A stretch of DNA of 64,000 nucleotides from AEGEAN-183 sp045563675 (GTDB taxonomy: Bacteria > Pseudomonadota > Gammaproteobacteria > Magnimaribacterales > Magnimaribacteraceae): the NCBI GenBank assembly GCA_045563675.1, contig JBJLIX010000002.1, positions 310,001-374,000 on the forward strand. Reading direction: 5' to 3'. Shown here piece by piece: positions 35,397 through 44,764 of the stretch (position 1 is the first letter of the stretch; each line of letters starts with the position of its first letter). The translations under genes and the position numbers were made by a program. Below the pieces are notes generated by a model that was not told where the DNA came from, ran no database searches, and saw only the letters and a list, made by a program, of their open reading frames with translations.

Positions 35397-36011
35397 ATGC
35401 CAAAAAGTAAGTATCGCAAAATCTCTAGTATCTCTGGGGAAAGTCTTAAGTTTAAAAATCCTTATAAATTACCTAAAAGATTTATAACAAAAATAAAAAA
35501 AATCGTACCTAAAGCTCCTATTGAATTTATTGCTGACTTGGAAAATGCAATAACCACTTATAAATTTGAAGAAGCTGTTTTCCGAAGAGCACCTAGTTAT
35601 ACTGATATTAGAATACAGTTAGATGAAATAGCTCTTCAAACAGAAATGCTCTCAGAAAATTTAAGTAAACTGTTTCCAGGTGCAAGATCTTTCCTATTAC
35701 AAAACCATATTTCCAATAATCTCGATTATAAATACCTATCTGATTTAACTAAGAGTTTAAAAATTCTTAGAGATGCGTCTGAAAGTACAGTCAAAAACCT
35801 CAAAGGTAAAAAAGGAAGGCCCACAAATGCTTTTGGCTTCCTTTTAATAGCTCAGATAGCTAGAGCATGTATAAAAAATACTGATGTAACGCCTTCTCAG
35901 TCAAATGAAGTATTTATAGAATTAATAAGAATTACAGGCGAAGCTATTGGTGTAAATGATTTAATTAGCCTTATAGATGAATCTCTGAAACAGATTAACC
36001 AAAACTCATAG
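35397..36011 (+). CDS. Hypothetical protein, mobile-cargo-like
   Basis: The 204-residue protein has no signal peptide or membrane segment and a lysine-rich N-terminus. The LKGKKGRPTNAFGFLLIAQIARACIKNTDVTPSQSNEVFIELIRITGEAIG block resembles the GRP...GPF-type C-terminal pattern of small proteins often found near phages and integrated elements. That resemblance is from memory and weak. The ribosome site is poor. It is one of few plus-strand genes in this stretch and overlaps the convergent DUF3604 gene by 6 bases. Confidence 0.5.
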   Translation: MPKSKYRKISSISGESLKFKNPYKLPKRFITKIKKIVPKAPIEFIADLENAITTYKFEEAVFRRAPSYTDIRIQLDEIALQTEMLSENLSKLFPGARSFLLQNHISNNLDYKYLSDLTKSLKILRDASESTVKNLKGKKGRPTNAFGFLLIAQIARACIKNTDVTPSQSNEVFIELIRITGEAIGVNDLISLIDESLKQINQNS

Positions 36012-38240
36012 ATAATCAATATAAATGGGTGATGACCAAGCCCTTTCTTCTATTAAAGACAAACAATCATCCTCTTTAGCCGTTCGGTTATCTCCGTAAC
36101 ATATATTTACTTTTTTGCACTCCCCTTCTTCATTATATTGACATCTAATATTCTTAGCATTAATCGATGATGAAGGTTCTTGAATAGCCCTTACATAAAA
36201 AGAAACATCTCGTTTATCTATAGAAAAACTTTCATCTTCAAAACTGATCTCACATCCGTTTTGATCTAAAGGGCATTTAAATATTTTCCAAGGATCTTGT
36301 ATAAGGTCTTCAACCTCTTCATTAGGAGAAACTTGGGGAGAAACTTTGATCACTTCGATTCTACTTATAACTTTCCTTTCATCGGAAGGGTTATAGCATT
36401 CATTTTTACAGATTCTACTTAGATCTGCATCGCTAATCTTAGAATCACTATAATCTGGGCAACCAGGTTTTTGTTTTAAAGCACCGACAGCTTTTACATA
36501 AAATTTAGGATTTTTTTGAGTAGAGGTCTCGCCTCCCATCGGGATTATTTCATTTCCATTCTCTAAGTTAAACCAAAGTAGAATTCTATCTCCACTGGTT
36601 CCATAAGTTTCTTTTCTCTTCATTGAATCCCAAATTGATAATCTATCTCTACCATATGAGTGAACTGCTGCTAGCCCTCCAGTAGTAAAGAAAGAGGCCT
36701 GTCTTTCTACTTCAAAAGCTCGAAAACCCATATCGATCAACCCATCTCTTCCGCCCATATCTCTAGATTTTGATATTGGTTCATCTTTTGGATATATAGA
36801 GTCAGCTACTACCTGAGATGATGGTCCATTTGCTTCTGTAGTTACAAATCTGTCTATTTCTTTATAACCAGTTCCAGGACGAGATCTGTGATTATCACTT
36901 GAAGCTATGAAACCGAACTTAAACCTCTTAGGGTCTTCTTGATCAAAATTAGATATGGAAAGAGCATATTGTCCTGATCCAGCAGGGCGATAATTAAAAG
37001 AAGGTAAGAAACAATCCTTACACTGTCCTGAGTCAAGCCAATCTTCTATGTCAGTTCCGGGAATACTTAAGTAACCTGACGAACCAAGAGATAAATAATC
37101 TTTTCTAGCTTGTATCTCTCTTCTTTTACATTCAGATTCTGCATTTCCTTCTTTTAAGCACCTTTCTAAAATTATTTCTCCAGCTCTCCAACAACTTGGT
37201 AAATAATCTTTAGTAGGACTAGGACAAGACATAGAACCGTCTAAATCTATTTTAGCTGCTCTCCAAGGTCTATATTCTTCAGAATTGCCATGGCCCGACA
37301 TTACTTCAAATAGAATCTGTACTTTGTCATCATGAAACCCTTCTTCTAATTGCTTATTCAGGCTAGATAAAGGAGGCGTATAGAATCCCCAAGTATTTCC
37401 GTGAGGAATTACAATGGAAGGATAATTTAGTTCTCTTAGCTTTAAAAAAAGATCTTTAGGCGTATTTGCATATTCATAGCAATCTTCTGATAAAAGAGAT
37501 GAATTTACTCCTTCTTCACAGTAAGGGGTCGTGCCCATCTCATCTGCAAAACTCAAAAAATTAAAATATCTGTGACGGTTTTTAAAATCAAAAAAAGCCA
37601 AAGGCATAAATTGTCTAGCCGCTCCAGCAATACTTCCTCGCATACCATTGGTCGCAACCCCTCCAGCGCCTATAGGTCTTAAGGGGACTTTCCCTTCTTC
37701 AATATCTAAAAACATAACATTCTTATGGCCATAATGATCTTCGGCATATTGGCCTACTTGGGTCCATTCGAAGCCTAAAAAAGTTACGATATCTGGATCT
37801 GTTTCATTTGTTGGAGCATTGCACTGCCTTACAGACTCTTTTATTTCTTTCCATTTCCTCGGTGTTGAAGCTTCAGCATGGTCTGTGGTTACCCAAAAAT
37901 CCAAAGCAGAACAAAATCTAGCGTAATCGCATGCATCTGAAATTGGATGAGGTCCTTCACCATTTAAAATAGGCAAACTCCACAAAAAGGCGTCAGTGGA
38001 GTATGTTGAATGAACATGAGTATCTCCAAAGAGAATCTGCTTAGTATGTGGGTTTACTTTGGTTTGTGCTCTTTTCTTTTCTTCTAGTAGTCTCTCAGGA
38101 TAAGAATCAGTTATTATCTGACCCTTACCTTCAAGCTCTCCATACCAATTAAAATTAACTCCTAACACATAAACACCTATGGTAATAACTCCACCTAATA
38201 AAGTTATTCCTAAGAACTTAAATATTAATCTTATCTTCAC
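36006..38240 (-). CDS. DUF3604 protein with N-terminal membrane anchor (PHP-like metallohydrolase)
   Basis: The 744-residue protein has an N-terminal membrane helix (about 8-29) without lipobox. The DUF3604 pattern matches PHP metallohydrolases: GDTHVHSTYSTDAF (H75, H77), DFWVTTDHAEAS, VIPHGNTWGF and IASSDNHRSRPG. It ends RAWSSPIYIDYL, like the other copies here. It is longer and richer in cysteine than the lipoprotein paralogs. It begins with GTG 3 bases after the rhomboid stop and has no ribosome site, so it is coupled. The reaction is not established. Confidence 0.85.
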   Translation of the reverse strand: MKIRLIFKFLGITLLGGVITIGVYVLGVNFNWYGELEGKGQIITDSYPERLLEEKKRAQTKVNPHTKQILFGDTHVHSTYSTDAFLWSLPILNGEGPHPISDACDYARFCSALDFWVTTDHAEASTPRKWKEIKESVRQCNAPTNETDPDIVTFLGFEWTQVGQYAEDHYGHKNVMFLDIEEGKVPLRPIGAGGVATNGMRGSIAGAARQFMPLAFFDFKNRHRYFNFLSFADEMGTTPYCEEGVNSSLLSEDCYEYANTPKDLFLKLRELNYPSIVIPHGNTWGFYTPPLSSLNKQLEEGFHDDKVQILFEVMSGHGNSEEYRPWRAAKIDLDGSMSCPSPTKDYLPSCWRAGEIILERCLKEGNAESECKRREIQARKDYLSLGSSGYLSIPGTDIEDWLDSGQCKDCFLPSFNYRPAGSGQYALSISNFDQEDPKRFKFGFIASSDNHRSRPGTGYKEIDRFVTTEANGPSSQVVADSIYPKDEPISKSRDMGGRDGLIDMGFRAFEVERQASFFTTGGLAAVHSYGRDRLSIWDSMKRKETYGTSGDRILLWFNLENGNEIIPMGGETSTQKNPKFYVKAVGALKQKPGCPDYSDSKISDADLSRICKNECYNPSDERKVISRIEVIKVSPQVSPNEEVEDLIQDPWKIFKCPLDQNGCEISFEDESFSIDKRDVSFYVRAIQEPSSSINAKNIRCQYNEEGECKKVNICYGDNRTAKEDDCLSLIEERAWSSPIYIDYL

Positions 38241-38243
38241 TTT

Positions 38244-39035
38244 TTATTTTTTTGATTTATCTGCTTTCTTTATAAACTCTTCTTTAAAGCTATCTATTTT
38301 ATCTCCCTGGAGAATTTTTGTTAATTCAATATCTGCAGTTTCAAAAGCGTTAGAATGAGGCTTATCCCAAAGAGGAATTCCTGCTCTTTTAAAAAATGGA
38401 ATAAGAGCAATACCGGCAATAAAACCTCCAATGTGGGCTAAATAAGCCACACCTCCATCACTAGCTGAAGAGAAATCAGCTGAAAAAAACTGACTTATTA
38501 TCCAAAAACTTAAAACTATAGAAGCTGGTACTCTGATTACAGTGATAAAGAAGAAGAAAACAAAAAGAACATTGATATTTGCTTTGGGGTGAAGTAACAA
38601 ATAAGCCCCTAATACTCCAGCAATAGCTCCACTTGCTCCTATCATTGGTATCTCTGAAGTAGGGTCTATATAAGCCTGGGTATAAGCTGCTGCTACACCA
38701 GATAACACATAGAAGACGATAAATTTACCTCTACCCATCGAGTCTTCTATGTTGTCTCCATAAATCCAAAGAAAAACCATATTTCCAATGAGATGCATCC
38801 ATCCTCCATGCATAAACATAGAAGTAAGAATAGTTAAACTTGATGGTAGATATCCCTCCTTAGAACCCAAGAGAGAAGCAGGTATGACTCCAAAATTATA
38901 AACTGAAGATTCAAAAAGATGAGGAGGTAAAGTAATCTGCCATAAGAAAACAAAACAGCAAATACCAATTATGCAATAAGTTACATAAGGGCGGCTTGAT
39001 GTGGGGTTGTCATCAGAAAATGGGAAAAAAAACAT
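38244..39035 (-). CDS. Rhomboid-family intramembrane serine protease
   Basis: The 263-residue protein has six to seven helices. The conserved HLIGNMVFLW carries H81 and N85, the catalytic serine is S135 in GASG, and the catalytic histidine H201 is in AHIGGFIAG. It cleaves membrane-anchored proteins within the membrane. Its ATG shares a base with the upstream MFS stop. It lies directly before the membrane-anchored DUF3604 protein, a possible substrate by position only. Confidence 0.9.
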   Translation of the reverse strand: MFFFPFSDDNPTSSRPYVTYCIIGICCFVFLWQITLPPHLFESSVYNFGVIPASLLGSKEGYLPSSLTILTSMFMHGGWMHLIGNMVFLWIYGDNIEDSMGRGKFIVFYVLSGVAAAYTQAYIDPTSEIPMIGASGAIAGVLGAYLLLHPKANINVLFVFFFFITVIRVPASIVLSFWIISQFFSADFSSASDGGVAYLAHIGGFIAGIALIPFFKRAGIPLWDKPHSNAFETADIELTKILQGDKIDSFKEEFIKKADKSKK

Positions 39036-40471
39036 TATTCTTCTACGTAACCCAGATCAGAAACATGGGTATTGTGTTTAGATCTATCTATATCATAAAA
39101 GAGGACAAGCAACGTAGAGATGAATGGCAGTGTTATCCCAATAATTAAATGGATAATAGCAAAGTTATTAATTATGTCTCCTCCATAGAAGTCTGCTCTA
39201 GTTGCTTCTGGATTATCAAACCCAGCATAGCTTATTATCAATCCACTTAGAATAACTCCTCCAGCTCCTACTAATTTATGAACGAAAGCATTTATTGTTC
39301 CCAACAGGCCCTCTTCCCTTCGGTCAGTATTTGTTTCTACCTGCTCTACTATGTCCATAGACATAGAGCCAATAAAAACAAAACCCAAAGCACCAAGTGC
39401 ACCCATTGCAGCCCCATGAATAGCCAAAATATACCAAAGAGCATCAGATCCATTCTCAGGTATAAAGTTTGAGCCATAAAAGACATCCATTAACCTTAAA
39501 GCAACTGGCAAAGGACCTACGAAAATTGTTGTTAAGAATAAACCTACTGCAATCTTTTTCTTGTTTCTTCCTTTAGCAATAAAAGGAGCAAAAAATACTA
39601 ATGCAATTACAGATAGAGCAGTAATTATAGACATTGGAGCTATTACTGTTGGCTTCCATTGCCAGAAAAACTCATTGTAATAAGTTCCAACACCAGACTC
39701 TAAACCTATTAGAAGAGCATAAAAAGATCCTGATAAGAATAAAACTAACCAAGATTTATTAGATAAAGTACTAATGGCTTCTTTTACAAGTACTTTTATA
39801 TTTAAAGACCTCACTGCAGGCTTATATAAGTCTGGTATATTCCTGTGAGTTCCTAAGCAACTTACTGCTGACCCTATAAAAATACCAACTCCACCCCAAA
39901 AGGCTAATGTTTGATAACCTTCTAAATCTAGGAAACTATCTAACCAAAACTCTTTTGCTAAGTAATCAATACCAGCCCCTCCAAGCCAACCAAACATCAT
40001 TCCGAGTGCAGCCAAAGTATTTCTTTGGTCATAGTCTTTTGATAATTCAGGAGCTAAAGCACCCCTAGGAACTTCAAATAAAGTCATACACATCCTAAGT
40101 ATGATTAGCCAAAAAACTAATCTTGTATAAAGTTCAGGTTGGCTTATATCTCCAGGATCACTAAGAATGAAATAATAAGCCAGGGAAAAGGGTATTATAG
40201 AAAAATACATAAAAGGATGTCTTCTGCCCCACCTTGTTTTAGTTCTATCAGACCAAATGCCAATTAATGGATCAGAGAATGCATCAAAAACTAAAGCAAC
40301 TGCCATGGCTGACGCAGTTAAAATTGCATCTAGGCCCAACACCTGATTGTAGTAAATAAGAAGAAAGGTCCCTAACAGGTTATTTTTTATTCCTACAGAA
40401 ATTGAGCCAAAACCATAATAAAACTGTGTCGTTTTAGTAGCTCTTTGAGCCTTTGTTCCATTAGCTGACAA
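39035..40471 (-). CDS. GPH-family sugar/cation symporter (MFS)
   Basis: The 478-residue protein has about twelve helices. Motifs FYGFGSISVGIKNNLLG, FDAFSDPLIGIWSDRTKTRWGRRHPFMY and TDRREEGLLGTINAFVHKLVGAGG match the MelB-like family and the paralog at 33847. The start is TTG with a strong GGGAGGAG ribosome site. It heads an operon with the rhomboid and the anchored DUF3604 protein. Confidence 0.9.
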   Translation of the reverse strand: MSANGTKAQRATKTTQFYYGFGSISVGIKNNLLGTFLLIYYNQVLGLDAILTASAMAVALVFDAFSDPLIGIWSDRTKTRWGRRHPFMYFSIIPFSLAYYFILSDPGDISQPELYTRLVFWLIILRMCMTLFEVPRGALAPELSKDYDQRNTLAALGMMFGWLGGAGIDYLAKEFWLDSFLDLEGYQTLAFWGGVGIFIGSAVSCLGTHRNIPDLYKPAVRSLNIKVLVKEAISTLSNKSWLVLFLSGSFYALLIGLESGVGTYYNEFFWQWKPTVIAPMSIITALSVIALVFFAPFIAKGRNKKKIAVGLFLTTIFVGPLPVALRLMDVFYGSNFIPENGSDALWYILAIHGAAMGALGALGFVFIGSMSMDIVEQVETNTDRREEGLLGTINAFVHKLVGAGGVILSGLIISYAGFDNPEATRADFYGGDIINNFAIIHLIIGITLPFISTLLVLFYDIDRSKHNTHVSDLGYVEE

Positions 40472-40584
40472 TATCTCCTCCCTTGATTAATACATTGTGA
40501 TAGATAATTTGAAATATACCAAGTTGTCTTTTTGTATTATTACCTACTTAAAAGATAAAATAAGATTATTTCTAAGGAGATATT

Positions 40585-41493
40585 ATGGGAGTTTTAAATG
40601 GAAAGGTTGCTGTAGTAACTGGAGCAGGCAGAGGCATAGGAAGAGAGATATGTCTAAGTTTTGCAAAAGAAGGGGCGAAAGTAGTAGTAAATGACCTTGG
40701 TGGAGACAGGGATGGTACTGGTGGAGGAAATATAGCTGACGAAGTTGTTAATGAAATCAATGACTTAGGATATAATGCTAAATCAAATTATGATTCTGTT
40801 GCTACGGTGGAAGGAGGTCAAAATATATTTGATACGTGTTTAGAAGCTTTTGGAGGAATGGATATTTTAGTTAATAACGCAGGAATCCTAAGGGATAAAA
40901 CTTTGTACAATATGGAAGAGAATGAATGGGATGGAATTATGGAAGTTCATTTAAAAGGACACTATAACTGCACGAGACCATTTGTAAGATATATTCGTGA
41001 TGAAAATAGGTTAAATTGCAGAATTCTTAATATGTCATCTGTTTCTGGTCTATTTGGAAATTTTGGACAGACTAACTATGGAGCAGCTAAAGCTGGCATA
41101 GCTGGTTTTACTAGATCTCTTGCTTTGGAGGTAGCTAAATATAAGTGCACAGTGAATACTATCTCGCCGGGTGCTGCAACTAGACTGACTATAGATTTAA
41201 TTGAAGCTGCAGGAAGAAAATACGATGAAAATGATTGGACCCAGGGTCCTGAACAAATAGCCCCTATAGTTACATGGTTGTGTTCAGAAGCAGCAAACGA
41301 AGTAACTTCTCAAATAATACACTCTCAGGCTGGCATACTTGGAATAATGCAGCAACCTGCAGTAATAAAATCCTTCACTACTGATAACTTATGGACTCTG
41401 GATCAGCTAGATAAGCTTATGCCTGAATTAATAGAAGCAAAAAAACATCATGATGATGAGGTTTCTGAAAAAGGAGCACCTAAAAAGGTTTAA
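40585..41493 (+). CDS. SDR-family (3R)-hydroxyacyl-CoA dehydrogenase-like oxidoreductase
   Basis: The 302-residue protein has the cofactor motif TGAGRGIG near residue 12. VVVNDLGGDRDGTGGG follows, an extension typical of the peroxisomal multifunctional enzyme type 2 dehydrogenase domain. The active site is in MSSVSGLFGNFGQTNYGAAKAG, with the S, Y and K in family order. Substrate by analogy is a 3-hydroxyacyl-CoA or sterol-like alcohol. It is followed by a second SDR gene after 2 bases. Confidence 0.85.
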   Translation: MGVLNGKVAVVTGAGRGIGREICLSFAKEGAKVVVNDLGGDRDGTGGGNIADEVVNEINDLGYNAKSNYDSVATVEGGQNIFDTCLEAFGGMDILVNNAGILRDKTLYNMEENEWDGIMEVHLKGHYNCTRPFVRYIRDENRLNCRILNMSSVSGLFGNFGQTNYGAAKAGIAGFTRSLALEVAKYKCTVNTISPGAATRLTIDLIEAAGRKYDENDWTQGPEQIAPIVTWLCSEAANEVTSQIIHSQAGILGIMQQPAVIKSFTTDNLWTLDQLDKLMPELIEAKKHHDDEVSEKGAPKKV

Positions 41494-41495
41494 AT

Positions 41496-42296
41496 TTGGC
41501 TGATCTAAAAAATAAAATAGCTTTAATTTCTGGTGGAGCTAGAGGTATTGGCGGCGCCATATCTGAAGCCATGGCCGCAGCTGGTGCCAGTGTAATCATA
41601 ACTGATCAATTGACAGAAGAAGGAGAATCTAAAGTCGAAGGATTAATTGATAAAGGATATCCAGCTACTTTTATTAAGCATGACGTAACTATAGAGTCAG
41701 AATGGAATAAGGTTATTCAACACTGTACCAAGAGTTTTGGCGGTCTTGATATTTTAGTCAACAATGCTGGGATATATTTTCCTAGTTTAATAGAGGAAAC
41801 AACTTTAGAGGATTGGAGAAAGATGTTTTCTGTAAATGTCGAAGGAGTATTCTTGGGTACTAAAGTTTCTATTCCAGAAATTAAAAAGAGATCCATGAAC
41901 CGAGATTCTAGCGGATCCATAATAAATTTATCTTCAGTAGCTGGTTTAGTAGGTAGTCCAAATCATGGAGCTTACACAGCGTCTAAAGGAGCAGTTAGAT
42001 TATTCACTAAAAGTAGTGCCTTAGAGTGTGCAAGCCTTGAATACAATATAAGAGTAAACAGCATCCATCCTGGGGTTATAGACACTAGCATGGGGACACA
42101 GGTAGTAAATTCTATGATTGAACAGACAGGAACAGGGGATAACGAAGCAAGAGCTCAACTTTCTGAACTTCATCCTCTTGCAAGATTTGGTAAACCAGAA
42201 GAAATTGCTCAAACTGCAGTTTTCTTGGCTTCAGACGACAGTTCTTTTATAACAGGTACTGAAATAATTGTTGATGGTGGCTTAACTGCTAAATAA
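41496..42296 (+). CDS. SDR-family oxidoreductase
   Basis: The 266-residue protein begins with ALISGGARGIGGAI, the NAD(P) binding site. The catalytic serine, tyrosine and lysine are in NLSSVAGLVGSPNHGAYTASKGA. The tail NSFITGTEIIVDGGLTAK is standard for 3-oxoacyl-type and hydroxysteroid-type dehydrogenases. The start is TTG with AAGG seven bases upstream, directly after the first SDR gene, so the pair is an operon. The exact alcohol substrate is unknown. Confidence 0.85.
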   Translation: MADLKNKIALISGGARGIGGAISEAMAAAGASVIITDQLTEEGESKVEGLIDKGYPATFIKHDVTIESEWNKVIQHCTKSFGGLDILVNNAGIYFPSLIEETTLEDWRKMFSVNVEGVFLGTKVSIPEIKKRSMNRDSSGSIINLSSVAGLVGSPNHGAYTASKGAVRLFTKSSALECASLEYNIRVNSIHPGVIDTSMGTQVVNSMIEQTGTGDNEARAQLSELHPLARFGKPEEIAQTAVFLASDDSSFITGTEIIVDGGLTAK

Positions 42297-42299
42297 TTT

Positions 42300-44750
42300 T
42301 TAGCCTAACCAAGCTGAAGCTTCAAGTGGAGTTTCATCAGAAGAACCTCCTACAGATACCTTGTATTCTGCAGGCTCTATAAACCAATTACCTTCTCTCT
42401 CGTTCCAGTAAGAAAGATCCCTTTCATTTAACTCAAAAATTATCTTTTTAGACTCCCCTGCTTTTAGGTCTACTTTAGAAAACCTTTTTAGTTCCTTAGA
42501 CGCCCTAATAACTTTAGAGTTTGGAACACTTACATAGCATTGGACTATTTCTTTTCCTGATATTTTACCTGTATTGGTTACGGTAAATGAAAAAGCAATA
42601 GCTGAGTCTTCTTCTTTAGGAGGGATAATTCTTAAACTTGAATATTCAAAAGTTGTATAGGAAAGACCGTATCCAAATGAGAATAACGGTTTTATCTCTT
42701 CCTTCTCATACCAACGATATCCAACAAAAATATCTTCCAGATAATCCATCTGCAGATCTTCTCCGGGATAATGAGCATAGGCTGGAGTATCTTCTAGCCT
42801 TTTAGGAAAAGTTGTTGGAAGTTTTCCTGAAGGGTTAGTTTTACCGAACAGGATGTCAAAAAGGGCATTACCAAATTCCTGACCTGGGAACCAGCATTGT
42901 AGAATTGATTTAGCCTCTTTAAGCCAAGGCATGCTAACTGGTGAACCTGTATTTATTACAACAACAGAGTTTGGATTTGCTTTTACCACTTGATGGATTA
43001 GAGTATCTTGTTCTCCAGGAAGCCCTAGTTCAGATCTGTCATTCCCTTCAGTTTCCCAATCTGAATTTGTTCCCACTAGCATTACAACGGCATCGCTTTC
43101 TTTAGCTAAAGAAAGAGCCTGTTCAGTTAAATCCTCTTCATCAGGTGGAAGCATTCCTATTTGCACTGCTGGGAACCTTCCTTGCCACTTGTATTCAACT
43201 TCCAAAAGATACTCATTATCTGTTTTTAAATTTATTGAGGATCTTCGGGGTGCACTACCATATGAAAAAAAAGCATCTCCAGGATCTTGAGAATTCCAGT
43301 TATCTACAATCATTTTTCCATCTATCTTTAATCTTGCAGGACCTATACTGACTAATTCAAATTCATGACTGCCACTTATTTTTGGCTTTAACTTAGATGT
43401 GAACCTTACTGACAGCGATGGAGATTCCATCTTCATTGCTACATCAACACCAAAACCTGTTAATGCCCAAAACCTCCCCCCTTTCATTACCGACGATTTC
43501 AGAACTTCTCCACTAAAGTCTTCTCCTTTATAGAAATCAACTAGAAACCCTGGGTTTTCGCTTTTAGGGCAGCAGACCTGATCAGACTCAATTTGAGGTA
43601 AATATTTATAAGTGTGACAACCTTTAGCATATTCTACTATTACTTTGTCTTTAAGGTTTTCTGTTAATCCTTCCAGTGGATGAACTACATAATGGGGCTT
43701 TACTGTTGCGCTACCACCACCTATAAATTGCCCTTTTTTTGCATTAGGTCCAATAACAGCGAGTTTTTTTATTTTAGATTCTTGAAAGGGTAAAACATTT
43801 TCATTCTTAAGAAGAACCATTGATTGGCTTGCAACATCCCTTATCAAAATACTATCTTCTTCTAGGTTAATTGATTCTTCAGGTTTTTCTTCAGGTTTAT
43901 CTAATCTACCTGTAAATTCAGCTATTCTTAATATCCTTCTTACCTTGTCATCAACCATCTCTTCTTTAACTTTTTTATCTTTAACAGCTTTAACAAGGTT
44001 TTCACCCCAGGTCTTTGCTGGACCTGGCATTTCGCAATCCAATCCACCATTAGCATTCTCTATAGTCTGTAATGCAGCTCCCCAATCACTTACAACATAG
44101 CCTGGAAAATTCCATTCTTCTTTTAAGATATTGATTAAAAGCTCTTCACTAGAAGAACAATAAGTATTGTTAAGTTGGTTATAAGCAGACATAACACCTA
44201 AAGCACCCCCTTGCTTAACTCCCATCTCAAATGGCAATAAATATATCTCTCGTAAAGGTCTTGGCTTTATATTTGAGCTGACTGTATGTCTCTGATACTC
44301 AGTATCATTTCCGACGAAATGTTTTATACAGGCAGCTACACCTTCAGACTGAACTCCTTTAACATAAGCTACAGCGATTAAACCTGTTAAATAAGGGTCT
44401 TCTGAATAACACTCAAAGTGCCTTCCACCTAAAGGATGCCTATGAATATTTATAGTAGGTCCTAACAAGACATCTGCATCTTTAGTCTTTGCTTCTTTTC
44501 CTAGAGACTTACCTAACTCTTCAATTAATTCTATATTCCAAGTAGAAGCTAAAGCTGAACCATTAGGGTAACAAGCAGAGGAAACTTTACTAACACCATC
44601 TCCACGGGCTCCATTAGGCCCATCTGTCATTTTTATTCTAGGGATAGATATTCTTTCAACTGCAGATGTATGCCAGGAATCAGAACCAGAAAGAATAGAT
44701 ACCTTTTCTTCTAGGGTCAGCTCCTTGATAAGAGAATCTATCTTATCCAT
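42300..44750 (-). CDS. GH3 beta-glucosidase with PA14 insert
   Basis: The 816-residue protein has the GH3 barrel from residue 1. KMTDGPNGARG and the nucleophile D222 in YVVSDWGA lie in the first half, and the second alpha/beta domain has VVVINTGSPVSMPW and CWFPGQEFGNALFDILFG. A PA14-like insert (about 400-540; HEFELVSIGPARLKIDGKMI) may bind carbohydrate. A C-terminal fibronectin-like domain ends at about 816. No signal peptide is visible, so it is probably cytoplasmic and works with imported glycosides. It follows the HD gene by 14 bases. Confidence 0.9.
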   Translation of the reverse strand: MDKIDSLIKELTLEEKVSILSGSDSWHTSAVERISIPRIKMTDGPNGARGDGVSKVSSACYPNGSALASTWNIELIEELGKSLGKEAKTKDADVLLGPTINIHRHPLGGRHFECYSEDPYLTGLIAVAYVKGVQSEGVAACIKHFVGNDTEYQRHTVSSNIKPRPLREIYLLPFEMGVKQGGALGVMSAYNQLNNTYCSSSEELLINILKEEWNFPGYVVSDWGAALQTIENANGGLDCEMPGPAKTWGENLVKAVKDKKVKEEMVDDKVRRILRIAEFTGRLDKPEEKPEESINLEEDSILIRDVASQSMVLLKNENVLPFQESKIKKLAVIGPNAKKGQFIGGGSATVKPHYVVHPLEGLTENLKDKVIVEYAKGCHTYKYLPQIESDQVCCPKSENPGFLVDFYKGEDFSGEVLKSSVMKGGRFWALTGFGVDVAMKMESPSLSVRFTSKLKPKISGSHEFELVSIGPARLKIDGKMIVDNWNSQDPGDAFFSYGSAPRRSSINLKTDNEYLLEVEYKWQGRFPAVQIGMLPPDEEDLTEQALSLAKESDAVVMLVGTNSDWETEGNDRSELGLPGEQDTLIHQVVKANPNSVVVINTGSPVSMPWLKEAKSILQCWFPGQEFGNALFDILFGKTNPSGKLPTTFPKRLEDTPAYAHYPGEDLQMDYLEDIFVGYRWYEKEEIKPLFSFGYGLSYTTFEYSSLRIIPPKEEDSAIAFSFTVTNTGKISGKEIVQCYVSVPNSKVIRASKELKRFSKVDLKAGESKKIIFELNERDLSYWNEREGNWFIEPAEYKVSVGGSSDETPLEASAWLG

Positions 44751-44764
44751 CTCGACAGATGAGC

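Noticed and set aside
40497..40694. 65-residue plus-strand frame before the SDR gene
   Set aside because: It overlaps the start of the SDR gene in another frame; its sequence is low-complexity with no ribosome site.
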